64,000 nucleotides of DNA, taken from positions 434,001-498,000 of the forward strand of contig NZ_FWFT01000003.1 in the NCBI RefSeq assembly GCF_900172275.1, read 5' to 3'. Source of the DNA: Pseudooctadecabacter jejudonensis (GTDB lineage: Bacteria; Pseudomonadota; Alphaproteobacteria; Rhodobacterales; Rhodobacteraceae). The translations under genes were made by a program, and so were the position numbers. Shown here piece after piece: positions 52,779 to 61,435 of the stretch; positions within the stretch are counted from its first letter, which is position 1; every line of letters begins with the position of its first letter. The notes under the pieces are model-generated. The model saw only the letters and a program-made list of their open reading frames with translations. It was not told the origin of the DNA and ran no database searches.

Positions 52779-53267
52779 TTACGAATATGGGTCACGGATG
52801 TCCAGTTTGCCAAGGATTTCTGTCTCCAACCCTTCCATCAGCGCCGCATCCCCGTCGCGAATGTGATCAAATCCCAACAAATGAAGGGTTCCGTGGACGA
52901 TCAAATGGATGACATGATGTTCAAACGGGATCTTCCCCGCCGCCGCCTCTGCCGCGCAGGTGTCATAGGAAATGGCGATATCGCCCAATTCAGCCTCGAT
53001 AGGCAGCTGGGGCGGCACGGGCATCTCACCCTCCGCGATGGCACCACGTTCCGCACTGGGCCAGGACAGCACATTGGTGGGCGTGCCCTTTTGACGGAAA
53101 TCTTCGTTCAACGCCGCGATGCGGGTGTCGTCACAGGCCAACAGGCTGACCTCATAGGCCGACGGCTCAAGCCCCGCGCCCTCAAGCGCAGCCGTCACCG
53201 CGCGATCTGCAAGGGGCGCAATCTCGTTCCAGCGATCGTCTTCAATGATGATATCGACGGGCGTCAT
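52779..53267 (-). CDS. ybeY: Endoribonuclease YbeY
   Basis: The 162-residue protein is the metal-dependent RNase that matures 16S rRNA ends. The zinc motif HLIVHGTLHLLGFDH contains the three His ligands, and the first half has LNEDFRQKGTPTNVLSWP, another family hallmark. It lies between phoH and corC on the minus strand, as in most proteobacteria. The ATG at 53267 gives normal length. A short GC-rich stretch separates it from phoH. Confidence 0.95.
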   Translation of the reverse strand: MTPVDIIIEDDRWNEIAPLADRAVTAALEGAGLEPSAYEVSLLACDDTRIAALNEDFRQKGTPTNVLSWPSAERGAIAEGEMPVPPQLPIEAELGDIAISYDTCAAEAAAGKIPFEHHVIHLIVHGTLHLLGFDHIRDGDAALMEGLETEILGKLDIRDPYS

Positions 53268-53281
53268 GCACGGACCCGGGT

Positions 53282-53296
53282 GGGGGCGCTGCCCCC
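53282..53296. repeat. GC-rich extragenic hairpin between phoH and ybeY
   Basis: GGGGGC/GCCCCC with a 3-base GCT loop, followed by GGCC...GGCC and a C-run. Such GGGGGCGCTGCCCCC elements occur widely in intergenic DNA of Rhodobacterales, from memory. Confidence 0.55.
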
Positions 53297-53345
53297 CGGC
53301 CTGCGGCCTCCCCCCGGCATATTTCTGAAACAGCGAAACAACGGA

Positions 53346-54380
53346 CTACTTGGGGTCATCTTTTTCATAGGCTTCGATGATGGCCGCGACGAGCGGATGG
53401 CGCACCACATCTTTGGAGCTGAAGTAATTGAAGCCGATTTTGGGGATGTTCGTCAGCAGCCGTTCTGCATCCCGTAAGCCTGACGACACGCCGCGCGGCA
53501 AATCGATCTGCGTCCGGTCCCCCGTGATCACCATGCGGGAGCCTTCTCCCAGACGGGTCAGAAACATCTTCATCTGCATGGTCGTCGCGTTCTGCGCCTC
53601 ATCCAGCACCACAAAGGCGCGGCTGAGCGTGCGGCCGCGCATGAAGGCCAGGGGTGCGATCTCGATCTTCTTTTCCTCGATCAGCTTAACCACCTGTTTC
53701 TGCGGCAGAAAATCGTTCAGCGCGTCATAAAGCGGCTGCATATACGGATCGACCTTGTCTTTCATATCGCCCGGCAGATAGCCCAACTTTTCGCCCGCCT
53801 CGACAGCCGGACGGCTGAGGATGATGCGGTCCACATGGCCGCCGATAAACAGGTTCACCCCCACAGCCACCGCCAAATAGGTCTTGCCCGTGCCCGCAGG
53901 CCCGATGCCAAAGGCCAGCTCATTTTCAAACAGCGATTTGACGTAGGCCTTTTGCGCATCGGTGCGGGGCTCAATGATCTTTTTGCGGGTCTTGATCTCA
54001 ACCCGGTCGCCATCGGGGCCCTTGATCAACTCCATCTGGTCGCCCGCGCGACTGCCCGTCGCCTTCTCGGACGCGCCCATGCGAACCTCACGGTCGATGT
54101 CGGCGGCTTCAACTGCGCGGCCCGCCTCAAGGCGTTCGTAGAGGGCAGTCAGAACCTCTGCCGCTTCTGCTGTGGCCTCGGCCTCCCCGTGGATCGACAG
54201 CTGATTGCCGCGCCGCAACACCTGCACGCCCAGCTTCAGTTCAATGTCGGCCAGGTTGCGGTCATGTTCGCCGCACAGATCAATCAGCAGAAAGTTGTCT
54301 GGAAATTCCAACACCACGGGGGCGGCGTCCTGTTCATAGGGGGTCGGGGGCCGTTGGCCCGCATCTGTCCTGGTGGTCAA
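53346..54380 (-). CDS. phoH: PhoH-family ATPase
   Basis: The 344-residue protein is a PhoH-like P-loop NTPase. The N-terminal part has VVLEFPDNFLLIDLCGEHDRNL, the P-loop is GIGPAGTGKTYLAVA, then VDRIILSRPAVEAGEKLGYLPGDMKDK, the Walker B-like FVVLDEAQNAT, and MVITGDRTQIDLP. It is proposed to act in RNA metabolism with YbeY. No ATG fits the start; a TTG at 54380, six bases after GGAG, is my choice. It lies upstream of ybeY on the same strand. Confidence 0.94.
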   Translation of the reverse strand: MTTRTDAGQRPPTPYEQDAAPVVLEFPDNFLLIDLCGEHDRNLADIELKLGVQVLRRGNQLSIHGEAEATAEAAEVLTALYERLEAGRAVEAADIDREVRMGASEKATGSRAGDQMELIKGPDGDRVEIKTRKKIIEPRTDAQKAYVKSLFENELAFGIGPAGTGKTYLAVAVGVNLFIGGHVDRIILSRPAVEAGEKLGYLPGDMKDKVDPYMQPLYDALNDFLPQKQVVKLIEEKKIEIAPLAFMRGRTLSRAFVVLDEAQNATTMQMKMFLTRLGEGSRMVITGDRTQIDLPRGVSSGLRDAERLLTNIPKIGFNYFSSKDVVRHPLVAAIIEAYEKDDPK

Positions 54381-54468
54381 ACAACTCTCCAAACTTGTCT
54401 GGGTCTATGGTGGCGTCTTGGCCTTGGCGGTGCAAGACGCAGTATGCACAAATATAGTTCCGGAAACG

Positions 54469-54500
54469 AAAAAGGGGCCGCGGTTGTTCCCGCAGCCCCT
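54469..54500 (-). terminator. Terminator of the lipoprotein/OmpA gene pair
   Basis: Read on the minus strand, AGGGGCTGCGG pairs with CCGCGGCCCCT (one G-T wobble) around GAACAA, followed by TTTTT. It lies 21 bases after the lipoprotein stop. Confidence 0.85.
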
Positions 54501-54521
54501 GTCATGATCAAGTGCCCAAAT

Positions 54522-54860
54522 TTACAGCGGATCAGGAATATCCGTGCCTTCGTTGAACGGGCCCACGGCGGTGGAGGGTGGCGCAACACCGGAACACACA
54601 GGGCGACCATCCGGCGTCAGACGCTCGGACAGATAGCCTTCGATACCGTCGTCAATGATCCAGTGATCGCAGCCATTCGGGTCCACCCAGATGCCAGCCA
54701 CCAGCTGTGTCAGCGATTTCTCGTCACGCCCTGCGTCCACGAAACGCTCAGCGCCCGTCCGGTTGCCGCCTTCGATGTTCAATGCGGTCAATGCCGCCTC
54801 GCCACAGCCCGAAACGGTCAATCCCATCACGGTCAGAGCAGTGAATTTAAGTGCTTTCAT
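54522..54860 (-). CDS. Small lipoprotein with WVDP-GC-HW domain
   Basis: The 112-residue protein has a lipoprotein signal with lipobox LTVSGC (Cys19), so it should be acylated and anchored in the outer or inner membrane. Residues 57-89 (IWVDPNGCDHWIIDDGIEG, then PDGRPVC) repeat a motif of the OmpA-like protein encoded just upstream (IWVDPDGCTHWVMDDGFEG, then RDGSPIC). The two genes are 12 bases apart and probably cotranscribed. I do not know a name for this domain. Two conserved cysteines may form a disulfide. Confidence 0.82.
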   Translation of the reverse strand: MKALKFTALTVMGLTVSGCGEAALTALNIEGGNRTGAERFVDAGRDEKSLTQLVAGIWVDPNGCDHWIIDDGIEGYLSERLTPDGRPVCSGVAPPSTAVGPFNEGTDIPDPL

Positions 54861-54872
54861 CAGTTCTGCTCC

Positions 54873-55433
54873 TTAGCGAATGCAATAGATTTCGACGCGA
54901 CGGTTTTCGGCGCGGCCAGCGTGGGTGTGGTTGTCGGCCCGTGGGCGACGTTCCCCAAAACCGCGCACGTCCACGACGCGGGCGCCAGTGTCTTGCGCGA
55001 TGCCCGCAACCATGTTGGCGCGCTGGTTGGACAACCGCATGTTGTATTCGTCAGACGCGTTGCTGTCGGTATGACCATAGATCAGGAAACCAAAGGCATC
55101 CGCCTGTTGGAAGAACGCCATCAAACGCTGCTTGTCTGCGTTGGAAATCCAGGGTTCGTCGTTTTCGAACAAGGTGTCCGTCGGCACGATGCCGCAAATC
55201 TCGGAGCGCATGCAGATGGGGGAGCCATCGCGGTTCCGGCGTGGCGACATATAGCCCTCAAAGCCGTCATCCATCACCCAGTGGGTGCAGCCATCGGGGT
55301 CAACCCAGATTGTCGGCTCATAGCTTTGGCCGGTGATGGTCTGCTGGGCGGACACGGGCGTTGCCAGCGCGATCGCACCCGCGAGCGCGACGCCCAATCC
55401 GGTTTGCAGTGTCGTCAAAAATTTCGATGTCAT
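54873..55433 (-). CDS. OmpA-family protein with N-terminal WVDP-GC-HW domain
   Basis: The 186-residue protein has a Sec signal peptide (cleaved after TPVSA), the WVDP-GC-HW domain at residues 42-74, and an OmpA peptidoglycan-binding domain with IYGHTDSNASDEYNMRLSNQRA (119-139) and GFGERRPRADNHTHAGRAENRRVEI. The Asp and Arg of this domain contact diaminopimelate of peptidoglycan. It probably ties the shared domain, and perhaps the partner lipoprotein, to the cell wall. The ATG at 55433 is used. The 246 bases between it and miaB are AT-rich and hold no gene that I can see. Confidence 0.88.
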   Translation of the reverse strand: MTSKFLTTLQTGLGVALAGAIALATPVSAQQTITGQSYEPTIWVDPDGCTHWVMDDGFEGYMSPRRNRDGSPICMRSEICGIVPTDTLFENDEPWISNADKQRLMAFFQQADAFGFLIYGHTDSNASDEYNMRLSNQRANMVAGIAQDTGARVVDVRGFGERRPRADNHTHAGRAENRRVEIYCIR

Positions 55434-55679
55434 GGTCGTTCCAACCTTCCTGTCACTGTCCCAATATCGCGACCACGAACAGTGCCCCCCATTCGGCGTC
55501 ACGTCACATTATGTCGCTATCGTTACCAAATTTTAGCCATAATGAAAGACAAAATGTCTATATATTGTGTCTGTTTGCGCAACAAATTTGGGCAACCATC
55601 GGGCACTGTCGACAAATCCCATCCCTTTCGGACGAGACGTCAAGCACTTATCTGGCAAAGCTCATGCAAGATGTTGGGC

Positions 55680-56999
55680 CTAAACCAAACGTCCCCCGAG
55701 GGAATTTGTGGCCGAGGTTGTCACCTCAACCTCACGCAAATCGCCCACGGCAACGTCCTCACACGGTGCAAAGACCGCGTGCAAATACTCCGATTTGCCG
55801 ATCATCTGCCCCGCCTCGCGGCCCGCTTTCTCAAACAGAACCTTCACGGTGCGCCCGACCATCGCGTCTTGCGTGGCGCGCTGCTGGTCGCGCAAAAGCG
55901 TCTGCAACCGCTGCAGCCGGTCGTCCATCACGTCATCCGGCAGCTGCGGTTTTTCCGCCGCAGGAGTGCCCGGACGGGTCGAATACTTGAACGAATAGGC
56001 CTGCCCGTAGTGGACCTCTCGGATCAGATCCATCGTGTCCTCAAAGTCGGCCTCAGTCTCGCCGGGGAAGCCGACAATGAAATCCCCCGACAACAGCAAA
56101 TCCGGCCGTGCCGCGCGGATCCGTTCGATCAGGCGGAAATACTCATCCCGCGTATGCTTGCGGTTCATCGCCTTGAGGATACTGTTCGACCCGGATTGAA
56201 CCGGCAAGTGCAGATAGGGCATCAGCTTATCACAGGTGCCATGGGCCTCGATCAGGGCGTCGTCCATGTCGTTGGGGTGGGACGTCGTGAACCGGATCCG
56301 TTCCAGCCCGTCCACCTTATCCAGCGCCCAAATGAGGCCCGCCAGCCCGCCGTCATGACCGTGATAGGCGTTCACATTCTGGCCCAACAGTGTGATTTCC
56401 TTGACGCCCGCCTCGACCAACTCCTGCGCCTCACGGATGATCCGGTCGGCAGGGCGCGACACCTCAGCCCCGCGCGTATACGGCACCACGCAGAACGCGC
56501 AAAACTTGTCGCACCCCTCCTGCACGGTCAAAAAAGCCGTCGGCCCCCGTTTGGTCTTGGCCCGTTTGCGCAAGGTGTCGAATTTGTCGTCATCGGGGAA
56601 TTCGGTATCGAGAGCCTTGCGCCCTTCCCCCACCGCTTGCTCCATGGCGGGCAACCGGTGATAGCTTTGCGGGCCCACGACCAAATCGACCATCGGCTGG
56701 CGGCGGATGATCTCCTCGCCCTCGGCCTGTGCGACGCATCCCGCCACACCGATCTTCAAATCAGGGTTCGCCGCCTTCAGCCCCTTGAACCGCCCCAATT
56801 CCGAATAGACCTTTTCGGCGGCCTTTTCGCGGATATGGCAGGTGTTCAGCAGGATCATATCCGCGTCATCCGGGGTCTTGGTTTCCTCGTACCCCTGCCC
56901 ACCCAGCGCCTCAACCATGCGTTCGCTGTCGTACACATTCATCTGGCAGCCATAGGTTTTCACATATAGCTTTTTGGTGTTTTTCGGCGTCTCGGTCAT
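55680..56999 (-). CDS. miaB: tRNA-2-methylthio-N6-dimethylallyladenosine synthase
   Basis: The 439-residue radical-SAM enzyme adds the methylthio group to i6A37 of tRNA. The N-terminal UPF0004 domain has [15 protein letters not shown] and [16 protein letters not shown] with the auxiliary cluster cysteines, plus [12 protein letters not shown]. The radical-SAM motif is [16 protein letters not shown], and a TRAM domain ends the protein ([13 protein letters not shown], then [13 protein letters not shown]). The start is the ATG at 56999; the frame is open to 57152 but the extension lacks homology. It opens the miaB-phoH-ybeY-corC-lnt run. Confidence 0.96.
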   Translation of the reverse strand: MTETPKNTKKLYVKTYGCQMNVYDSERMVEALGGQGYEETKTPDDADMILLNTCHIREKAAEKVYSELGRFKGLKAANPDLKIGVAGCVAQAEGEEIIRRQPMVDLVVGPQSYHRLPAMEQAVGEGRKALDTEFPDDDKFDTLRKRAKTKRGPTAFLTVQEGCDKFCAFCVVPYTRGAEVSRPADRIIREAQELVEAGVKEITLLGQNVNAYHGHDGGLAGLIWALDKVDGLERIRFTTSHPNDMDDALIEAHGTCDKLMPYLHLPVQSGSNSILKAMNRKHTRDEYFRLIERIRAARPDLLLSGDFIVGFPGETEADFEDTMDLIREVHYGQAYSFKYSTRPGTPAAEKPQLPDDVMDDRLQRLQTLLRDQQRATQDAMVGRTVKVLFEKAGREAGQMIGKSEYLHAVFAPCEDVAVGDLREVEVTTSATNSLGGRLV

Positions 57000-57137
57000 G
57001 GCGCGGCCTTTATGTGCAGCAATCAATACGGGCGGGCGGTCGGGATGGTCGCGCCGCATGTACCCCACCCACCGGACGCTTGCAATGACGCCCGAATTGC
57101 CAGACATTGCGGCCAAGGCAGGCAAGCGGCACGCACC

Positions 57138-58004
57138 ATGATCCACCACCACGATTTATCCAGCTTTCTCAAGAACGGCACGGCCGCTCTGGCTAAAGGC
57201 CCCATCGCGCTGATCTTCGCCGAGGATGAGGTTGAGCTGGACGCGACCATCCGTCACCACATCGCCGCCGGCTTTCGCCATACCGTCGTCTTTGCCATGC
57301 CGGAATTTCAAATCGCGGACGACGTGGCCGACAAAATCATCCGCGTGACGTACAACATGCTGTCGGCAGGCGCGTTGGAAAATGCGGTCAACGGCGTGAT
57401 GAAGGCCACGGGCGATGTGTGGATCTATTACTGTTACAACGCCGAATTCCTGTTCCACCCGTTCTGCGAACACCGCACCGTGGGGGAGATGATCGCCTTC
57501 AACGTCGAAGAACGCCGCGACACGATCCTGACCTATGTGATTGATCTGTATACCGGCGATCTGTGGCAAAACACCAACGCCGTGTGCATCGAAGACGCCC
57601 ATATGGACAAGACCGGCTACTATGCCCTGGCGCGCAAGGATCGTTGGAACAATGATCTGGACCGTCAGATGGATTTCTTTGGCGGCCTGCGCTGGCGGTT
57701 TGAGGAACACATCCCCGCCCCGCGCCGCCGGATTGATCGCGTGTCTTTGTTCCGCAACAAACCGGATCTGGTGTTTCACCCCGACCACACATTCAACGAT
57801 CCCGAATACAACACCTACAGCTGCCCCTGGCATCACAACCTGACGGCGGCCGTGTGTTCCTTCCGCACGGCCAAGGCGCTCAAGCGCAATCCAGGCAGCA
57901 CCTACGACATCGAGACGTTCAAGTGGCACAATTCAGTGCCGTTCGAATGGCACTCCCAACAGCTGTTGGATCTTGGCCTGATGGAGCCGGGACAGTGGTT
58001 CTAG
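57138..58004 (+). CDS. Glycosyltransferase-like (GT2-type) protein
   Basis: The 288-residue protein starts at the ATG at 57138. It reads like a family 2-type glycosyltransferase with an open nucleotide-binding fold: [34 protein letters not shown] replaces the usual N-E-x-x-x-L-x-W opening, and [15 protein letters not shown] the DxD region. A DxD metal motif is not obvious, so activity is uncertain. Related genes stand next to miaB in other Rhodobacterales, as I recall. No membrane segment or signal is seen. Cell-surface sugar assembly is a guess. Confidence 0.6.
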   Translation: MIHHHDLSSFLKNGTAALAKGPIALIFAEDEVELDATIRHHIAAGFRHTVVFAMPEFQIADDVADKIIRVTYNMLSAGALENAVNGVMKATGDVWIYYCYNAEFLFHPFCEHRTVGEMIAFNVEERRDTILTYVIDLYTGDLWQNTNAVCIEDAHMDKTGYYALARKDRWNNDLDRQMDFFGGLRWRFEEHIPAPRRRIDRVSLFRNKPDLVFHPDHTFNDPEYNTYSCPWHHNLTAAVCSFRTAKALKRNPGSTYDIETFKWHNSVPFEWHSQQLLDLGLMEPGQWF

Positions 58005-58109
58005 CCCTCCCGCGTTAATCCGGCCAGCAAACAGGCCCAAAATCAGGCGCGCAACAAGGCCCACTTTCAAGCCATGGGCCAGACGCGTCTGACGTCAATC
58101 CAACCGACA

Positions 58110-58592
58110 TCACGCGACATTGACGCCCAGCGCGCGGGCCTGCGGCACCAGCCTGTGTGCTGAACTATACGCCCAATCGGATGGATCGGACACCAGCCCC
58201 ATGCGGACGGGTGCGGCCTCAATGAAGGCACGGCGCACGGGTACGGCCTCCTGCGGAACCTCACGGTATTTGATGGGGCCGTCCCACATGGTGCCATCCC
58301 GCCCCACATGATCCGCAAAGGTCTGCCGGATCACGGCCATCGCTTGCCGCACACCGAACGCGCCCGTTTGAAAAACGGCTAACATCTGCATCTGGGCGGG
58401 CAGCACCACAGCAGCGTCAATCTCAAACCGCCACTGCGCGCGGGCCACAGCCACGCAATCGCGCAGCAGGCACACCTCTCTCAGCAGCAGATCAGACGAC
58501 AGATCGGCCAAGGTGAAATTCATCGCCACGGGCTGGGCCTGTGGCGCATCCATGGGCATCGGGCGGGGTGAGGGTCTGGCAGCATGTGTCAT
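58110..58592 (-). CDS. Degenerate REP-associated tyrosine transposase (RAYT/IS200-like) relative
   Basis: The 160-residue protein matches the layout of Y1 transposases of the RAYT group: WRFEIDAAVVLPAQMQMLAVF aligns with the usual VVMPDHVHLL, FADHVGRDGTMWDGPIKYREV with the F-WQ-YYEH part, and APVRMGLVSDPSDWAYSSAHR with NPVRAGLV-DWPYSS. The two catalytic histidines of the HuH motif are lost (PAQMQM), and the nucleophile Tyr segment reads FIEAAPV. It therefore cannot work as a transposase and may be domesticated or decaying. ATG start at 58592; another ATG lies 15 codons in. Confidence 0.65.
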   Translation of the reverse strand: MTHAARPSPRPMPMDAPQAQPVAMNFTLADLSSDLLLREVCLLRDCVAVARAQWRFEIDAAVVLPAQMQMLAVFQTGAFGVRQAMAVIRQTFADHVGRDGTMWDGPIKYREVPQEAVPVRRAFIEAAPVRMGLVSDPSDWAYSSAHRLVPQARALGVNVA

Positions 58593-58640
58593 GCCCAAGG
58601 TGTGACCGATTCACTCTTAATGTGCGGTAAACTCACACCA

Positions 58641-58673
58641 GAAAAACAAAACCCCGCCAAAAAAGACGGGGTT
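58641..58673 (-). terminator. Rho-independent terminator of irr
   Basis: Read on the minus strand, AACCCCG pairs with CGGGGTT across a T-rich loop, followed by TTGTTTTT. It lies 25 bases after the irr stop. Confidence 0.85.
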
Positions 58674-58697
58674 CAACAGCGGGTTCAGCCGGCCACA

Positions 58698-59147
58698 TCA
58701 ACTGCGGCGCAGGCGGATCACCACATCAACCGATGCAATCTCGGCCCCCTCAGGCGCATCCGGCACCCGCGCAATTTCAAGCTGTTCCGCAGGCGCGTCA
58801 GACAGACGGTTGTCGTCTTCCCAATAGAAATGCGGATGGTCTGTCATGTTGGTGTCAAAATAGCTTTTCGATCCGTCAACCGTGATCTCACGCAAAAGAC
58901 CCGCGTCACAAAAGGCGCGCAAGGTGTTGTAAACCGTCGCCAGTGACACCTTTTCGCCTGTGCGCCCCGCGGCCTCAAACAGGCTTTCGGCGGTTACATG
59001 GCGGTCGCGTCCGTCACCCACCAAAAGCCCCGCCAGCGCCACACGTTGACGCGTCGGGCGCAATCCGGCACCGGCAAGCCATGTTGTGCCACGGTCTTGG
59101 GGTGTTTCCACCTGCGCTGTGTTTGTCTGGGTCGGGGCGTTTGTCAT
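58698..59147 (-). CDS. irr: Iron response regulator Irr (Fur superfamily)
   Basis: The 149-residue protein has a Fur-type winged helix (LRPTRQRVALAGLLV, HVTAESLFEAAGRTGEKVSLATVYNTLRAFCDAGLLREI) and a dimerisation domain with DHPHFYWEDDNRL. The HxH of that segment corresponds to the haem/metal region of Irr. Irr represses or activates iron-use genes and is degraded or inactivated when haem is plentiful. Divergence from fabA at 59316 is the standard Rhodobacterales arrangement. It ends in a good terminator. Confidence 0.9.
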   Translation of the reverse strand: MTNAPTQTNTAQVETPQDRGTTWLAGAGLRPTRQRVALAGLLVGDGRDRHVTAESLFEAAGRTGEKVSLATVYNTLRAFCDAGLLREITVDGSKSYFDTNMTDHPHFYWEDDNRLSDAPAEQLEIARVPDAPEGAEIASVDVVIRLRRS

Positions 59148-59315
59148 TTGCTCTGTCCTTGATCACCTTATCATATGGGGGAAAGTCGTCTCCTTTCAAT
59201 CGCAAATGCGAACCCCTCGCAATTGGTCGCAGTTTGGGCGCGCGCGCGACCCTTGCCGCTGCCCGCCTGTCTCTGTTAGACGGCGCCAAAGCCACCAACA
59301 TGAGGGAACAGGCCC

Positions 59316-59825
59316 ATGTCCGATTTTCCAACGTCTTTCGACCGTGACGACCTTTTGAAATGCGCCCGCGGTGAATTGTTCGGACCAGGCAACGCGCAAT
59401 TGCCCGAACCGCCCATGTTGATGATGGACCGGATCACCGACATCTCGGGCGATGGCGGGGCCCACGGCAAAGGCCACGTGCTGGCAGAATTCGACATCAC
59501 GCCGGACCTTTGGTTCTTTGACTGCCACTTTCCCGGCAACCCGATCATGCCCGGCTGTCTGGGCCTCGATGGCTTGTGGCAGCTGACCGGCTTCAACCTG
59601 GGCTGGCGGGGCTGGACAGGGCGTGGCTACGCGCTGGGTGTGGGGGAAATCAAACTCAAGGCGATGGTGCGCCCCACTGCCAAGATGATCACCTATGAAA
59701 TTGACTTTACCAAAGCCGTCCAGACCCGTCGTCTGACCATGGGCGTGGCCGACGGCATCGTAAAGGTCGACGGTGAATTGGCCTACGAAGTCAAAGACAT
59801 GAAAGTCGCGCTAAGCGAAAGCTGA
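59316..59825 (+). CDS. fabA: 3-hydroxydecanoyl-ACP dehydratase/isomerase
   Basis: The 169-residue hot-dog enzyme dehydrates 3-hydroxydecanoyl-ACP and isomerises trans-2 to cis-3 decenoyl-ACP, starting unsaturated fatty acid synthesis. The active-site His lies in [23 protein letters not shown] and the Asp in the same helix; [20 protein letters not shown] is typical. A GAGGGAAC ribosome site precedes the ATG at 59316. A strong terminator at 59848 follows, so fabB, now 1.6 kb away, must have its own promoter. Confidence 0.97.
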   Translation: MSDFPTSFDRDDLLKCARGELFGPGNAQLPEPPMLMMDRITDISGDGGAHGKGHVLAEFDITPDLWFFDCHFPGNPIMPGCLGLDGLWQLTGFNLGWRGWTGRGYALGVGEIKLKAMVRPTAKMITYEIDFTKAVQTRRLTMGVADGIVKVDGELAYEVKDMKVALSES

Positions 59826-59847
59826 GACCAAAGCGATCCAGAACTCC

Positions 59848-59879
59848 AAAGGGCGGCCCACCTCTGGACCGCCCTTTTT
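59848..59879 (+). terminator. Rho-independent terminator of fabA
   Basis: AAAGGGCGG pairs with CCGCCCTTT, followed by TTTT. It lies 22 bases past the fabA stop. The hairpin may also serve the convergent aldehyde dehydrogenase gene, because the A-run on the other side gives it a T-run on the minus strand. Confidence 0.9.
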
Positions 59880-59898
59880 CGTGCCTAAGCCTGTGACA

Positions 59899-61272
59899 TC
59901 AGGACATAAAGATCGCCTTGGCGTTCACAAACTCCTTCAGGCCAAAACCACCATGTTCGCGCCCGTACCCGGAATCTTTCACGCCGCCAAAGGGCATATT
60001 CGGATCCGCTGCGCCGAAGTTGTTGATCCGCACCATGCCGGTGTCAAAGTGCTTGCGGGCAAGCTCCAAGGCGCGGTCCTCGTCTTTCGAGAAAATCCCC
60101 CCGCCCAGACCATAGCGGCTGTCATTGGCGATCCGCATGGCATCTTCATCGTCCTTGGCCCGAATGACTGCGGCCACGGGCCCAAAAATTTCGTCATCAT
60201 AGGCGGGCATACCGGGCGTGACATCACCCAACACCGTCGCGGGATACCATGCGCCCTCGGCCTTGGGCGGGGTGCCACCGCAGAGCACTTTGGCACCGGC
60301 CTTCACACTCTCCTTGACCTGATCTTTGACAGTTTGAAACTGATCATCACTCGACAACGGGCCCAGCACGGTGTCCTCATCCATCGGATCGCCCATGGCC
60401 ACATCCGCCATTTGCGCCACATAGGCCTGGGTAAACGCATCATAGACCTTTTCGGTCACCACAAACCGTTTGGCCGACACACAGGTCTGACCGTTGTTAT
60501 ACAAACGCCCCATGACGGAGTATTTTACAGCCAAATCGATGTCCGCGTCCTCCAGCACCAGATAGGCGTCATTCGACCCCAACTCCAACACCGTCTTTTT
60601 CAACGCCTCGGTGGCCTTCGTCCCGATATGACGCCCCGCGCCATCGCTGCCGGTCATGGTCACACCACGGATTTTGTCGTGGGCGATGATTTTGTCACTG
60701 GTGTCGTGATCAATGATGATGACCTGAAACAAATCCTCCGGCAGACCTGCTTTGATGCACAACTCCCGCAGTTTGAGCGCGCTGCCCGTGCAAATCTCAG
60801 CGTGTTTCAGCACGCACCCGTTGCCTGCCATGATGGCGGCGGCCAGAACCCGCATGGGTTGATAGATCGGGAAATTCCACGGCTGGACGGAATAGATGAC
60901 GCCGATGGGTTGATAGGTGACGACACCGCGGTGCCCGTCGCCCCATGTACGGTCCTCATCGGCCAGCTGTGCTGGACCTTCTTCGGCCGTGTATTCGCAA
61001 ATCGCCGCGCACAGCTCGACCTCCGTCTTGCCATCTTTTTTCAGCTTGCCGGTTTCGCGGGTCATCAGCTCTGCCAGCGTGTCGACATTGTCGCGCAGCA
61101 CGCCCGCGATGGATCGCAGCACCTCCGCGCGGTCCGCGTGGGACGTCATGCGCCAGTCGGTAAAGGCCGCATGGCTGGCCTCGACGGCGGCAAAGGCCTT
61201 GTTCTGGGACATCAGCTGATAGGTGTTCAGGGTTTCGGCGGTCGCGGGGTTGATGGTCTCAATCTTTGACAT
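59899..61272 (-). CDS. NAD(P)-dependent aldehyde dehydrogenase (succinate-semialdehyde type)
   Basis: The 457-residue protein is a complete ALDH of the short GabD/YneI branch. It has IYSVQPWNFPIYQPMR, VLKHAEICTGSALKL, TMTGSDGAGRHIG, the general base Glu in VLELGSNDAYLVLEDADI, the nucleophile Cys in NNGQTCVSAKRF, and EIFGPVAAVI. The family mostly oxidises succinate semialdehyde to succinate. Its position on the opposite strand between fabA and fabB suggests it was inserted into a fabA-fabB operon. It lacks a visible partner such as GabT. Confidence 0.9.
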   Translation of the reverse strand: MSKIETINPATAETLNTYQLMSQNKAFAAVEASHAAFTDWRMTSHADRAEVLRSIAGVLRDNVDTLAELMTRETGKLKKDGKTEVELCAAICEYTAEEGPAQLADEDRTWGDGHRGVVTYQPIGVIYSVQPWNFPIYQPMRVLAAAIMAGNGCVLKHAEICTGSALKLRELCIKAGLPEDLFQVIIIDHDTSDKIIAHDKIRGVTMTGSDGAGRHIGTKATEALKKTVLELGSNDAYLVLEDADIDLAVKYSVMGRLYNNGQTCVSAKRFVVTEKVYDAFTQAYVAQMADVAMGDPMDEDTVLGPLSSDDQFQTVKDQVKESVKAGAKVLCGGTPPKAEGAWYPATVLGDVTPGMPAYDDEIFGPVAAVIRAKDDEDAMRIANDSRYGLGGGIFSKDEDRALELARKHFDTGMVRINNFGAADPNMPFGGVKDSGYGREHGGFGLKEFVNAKAIFMS

Positions 61273-61435
61273 GGGTAAGCTCCTATCCTGTCTGGGTTGC
61301 CCCCCAACGGCCCACTACCTGACGAAGTTCCACCACAACGTGCGCCGCCCTGCCCTTGCTCCCTTGCGCCTGCTCCCCTACACGGGGGGAAATCGAACAA
61401 GGGGCAGCTGTGCCAATCCGCACGGCTGAAAGCAT

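Noticed and set aside
53835-56969. A 1044-codon open frame on the plus strand
   Set aside because: It runs antisense through phoH, the lipoprotein, the OmpA gene and miaB, all clear genes on the minus strand. It has no domain pattern and reflects high-GC codon bias.
59881-61269. A 462-codon open frame on the plus strand
   Set aside because: It is the mirror of the aldehyde dehydrogenase at 59899-61272, whose catalytic motifs are all present on the minus strand.
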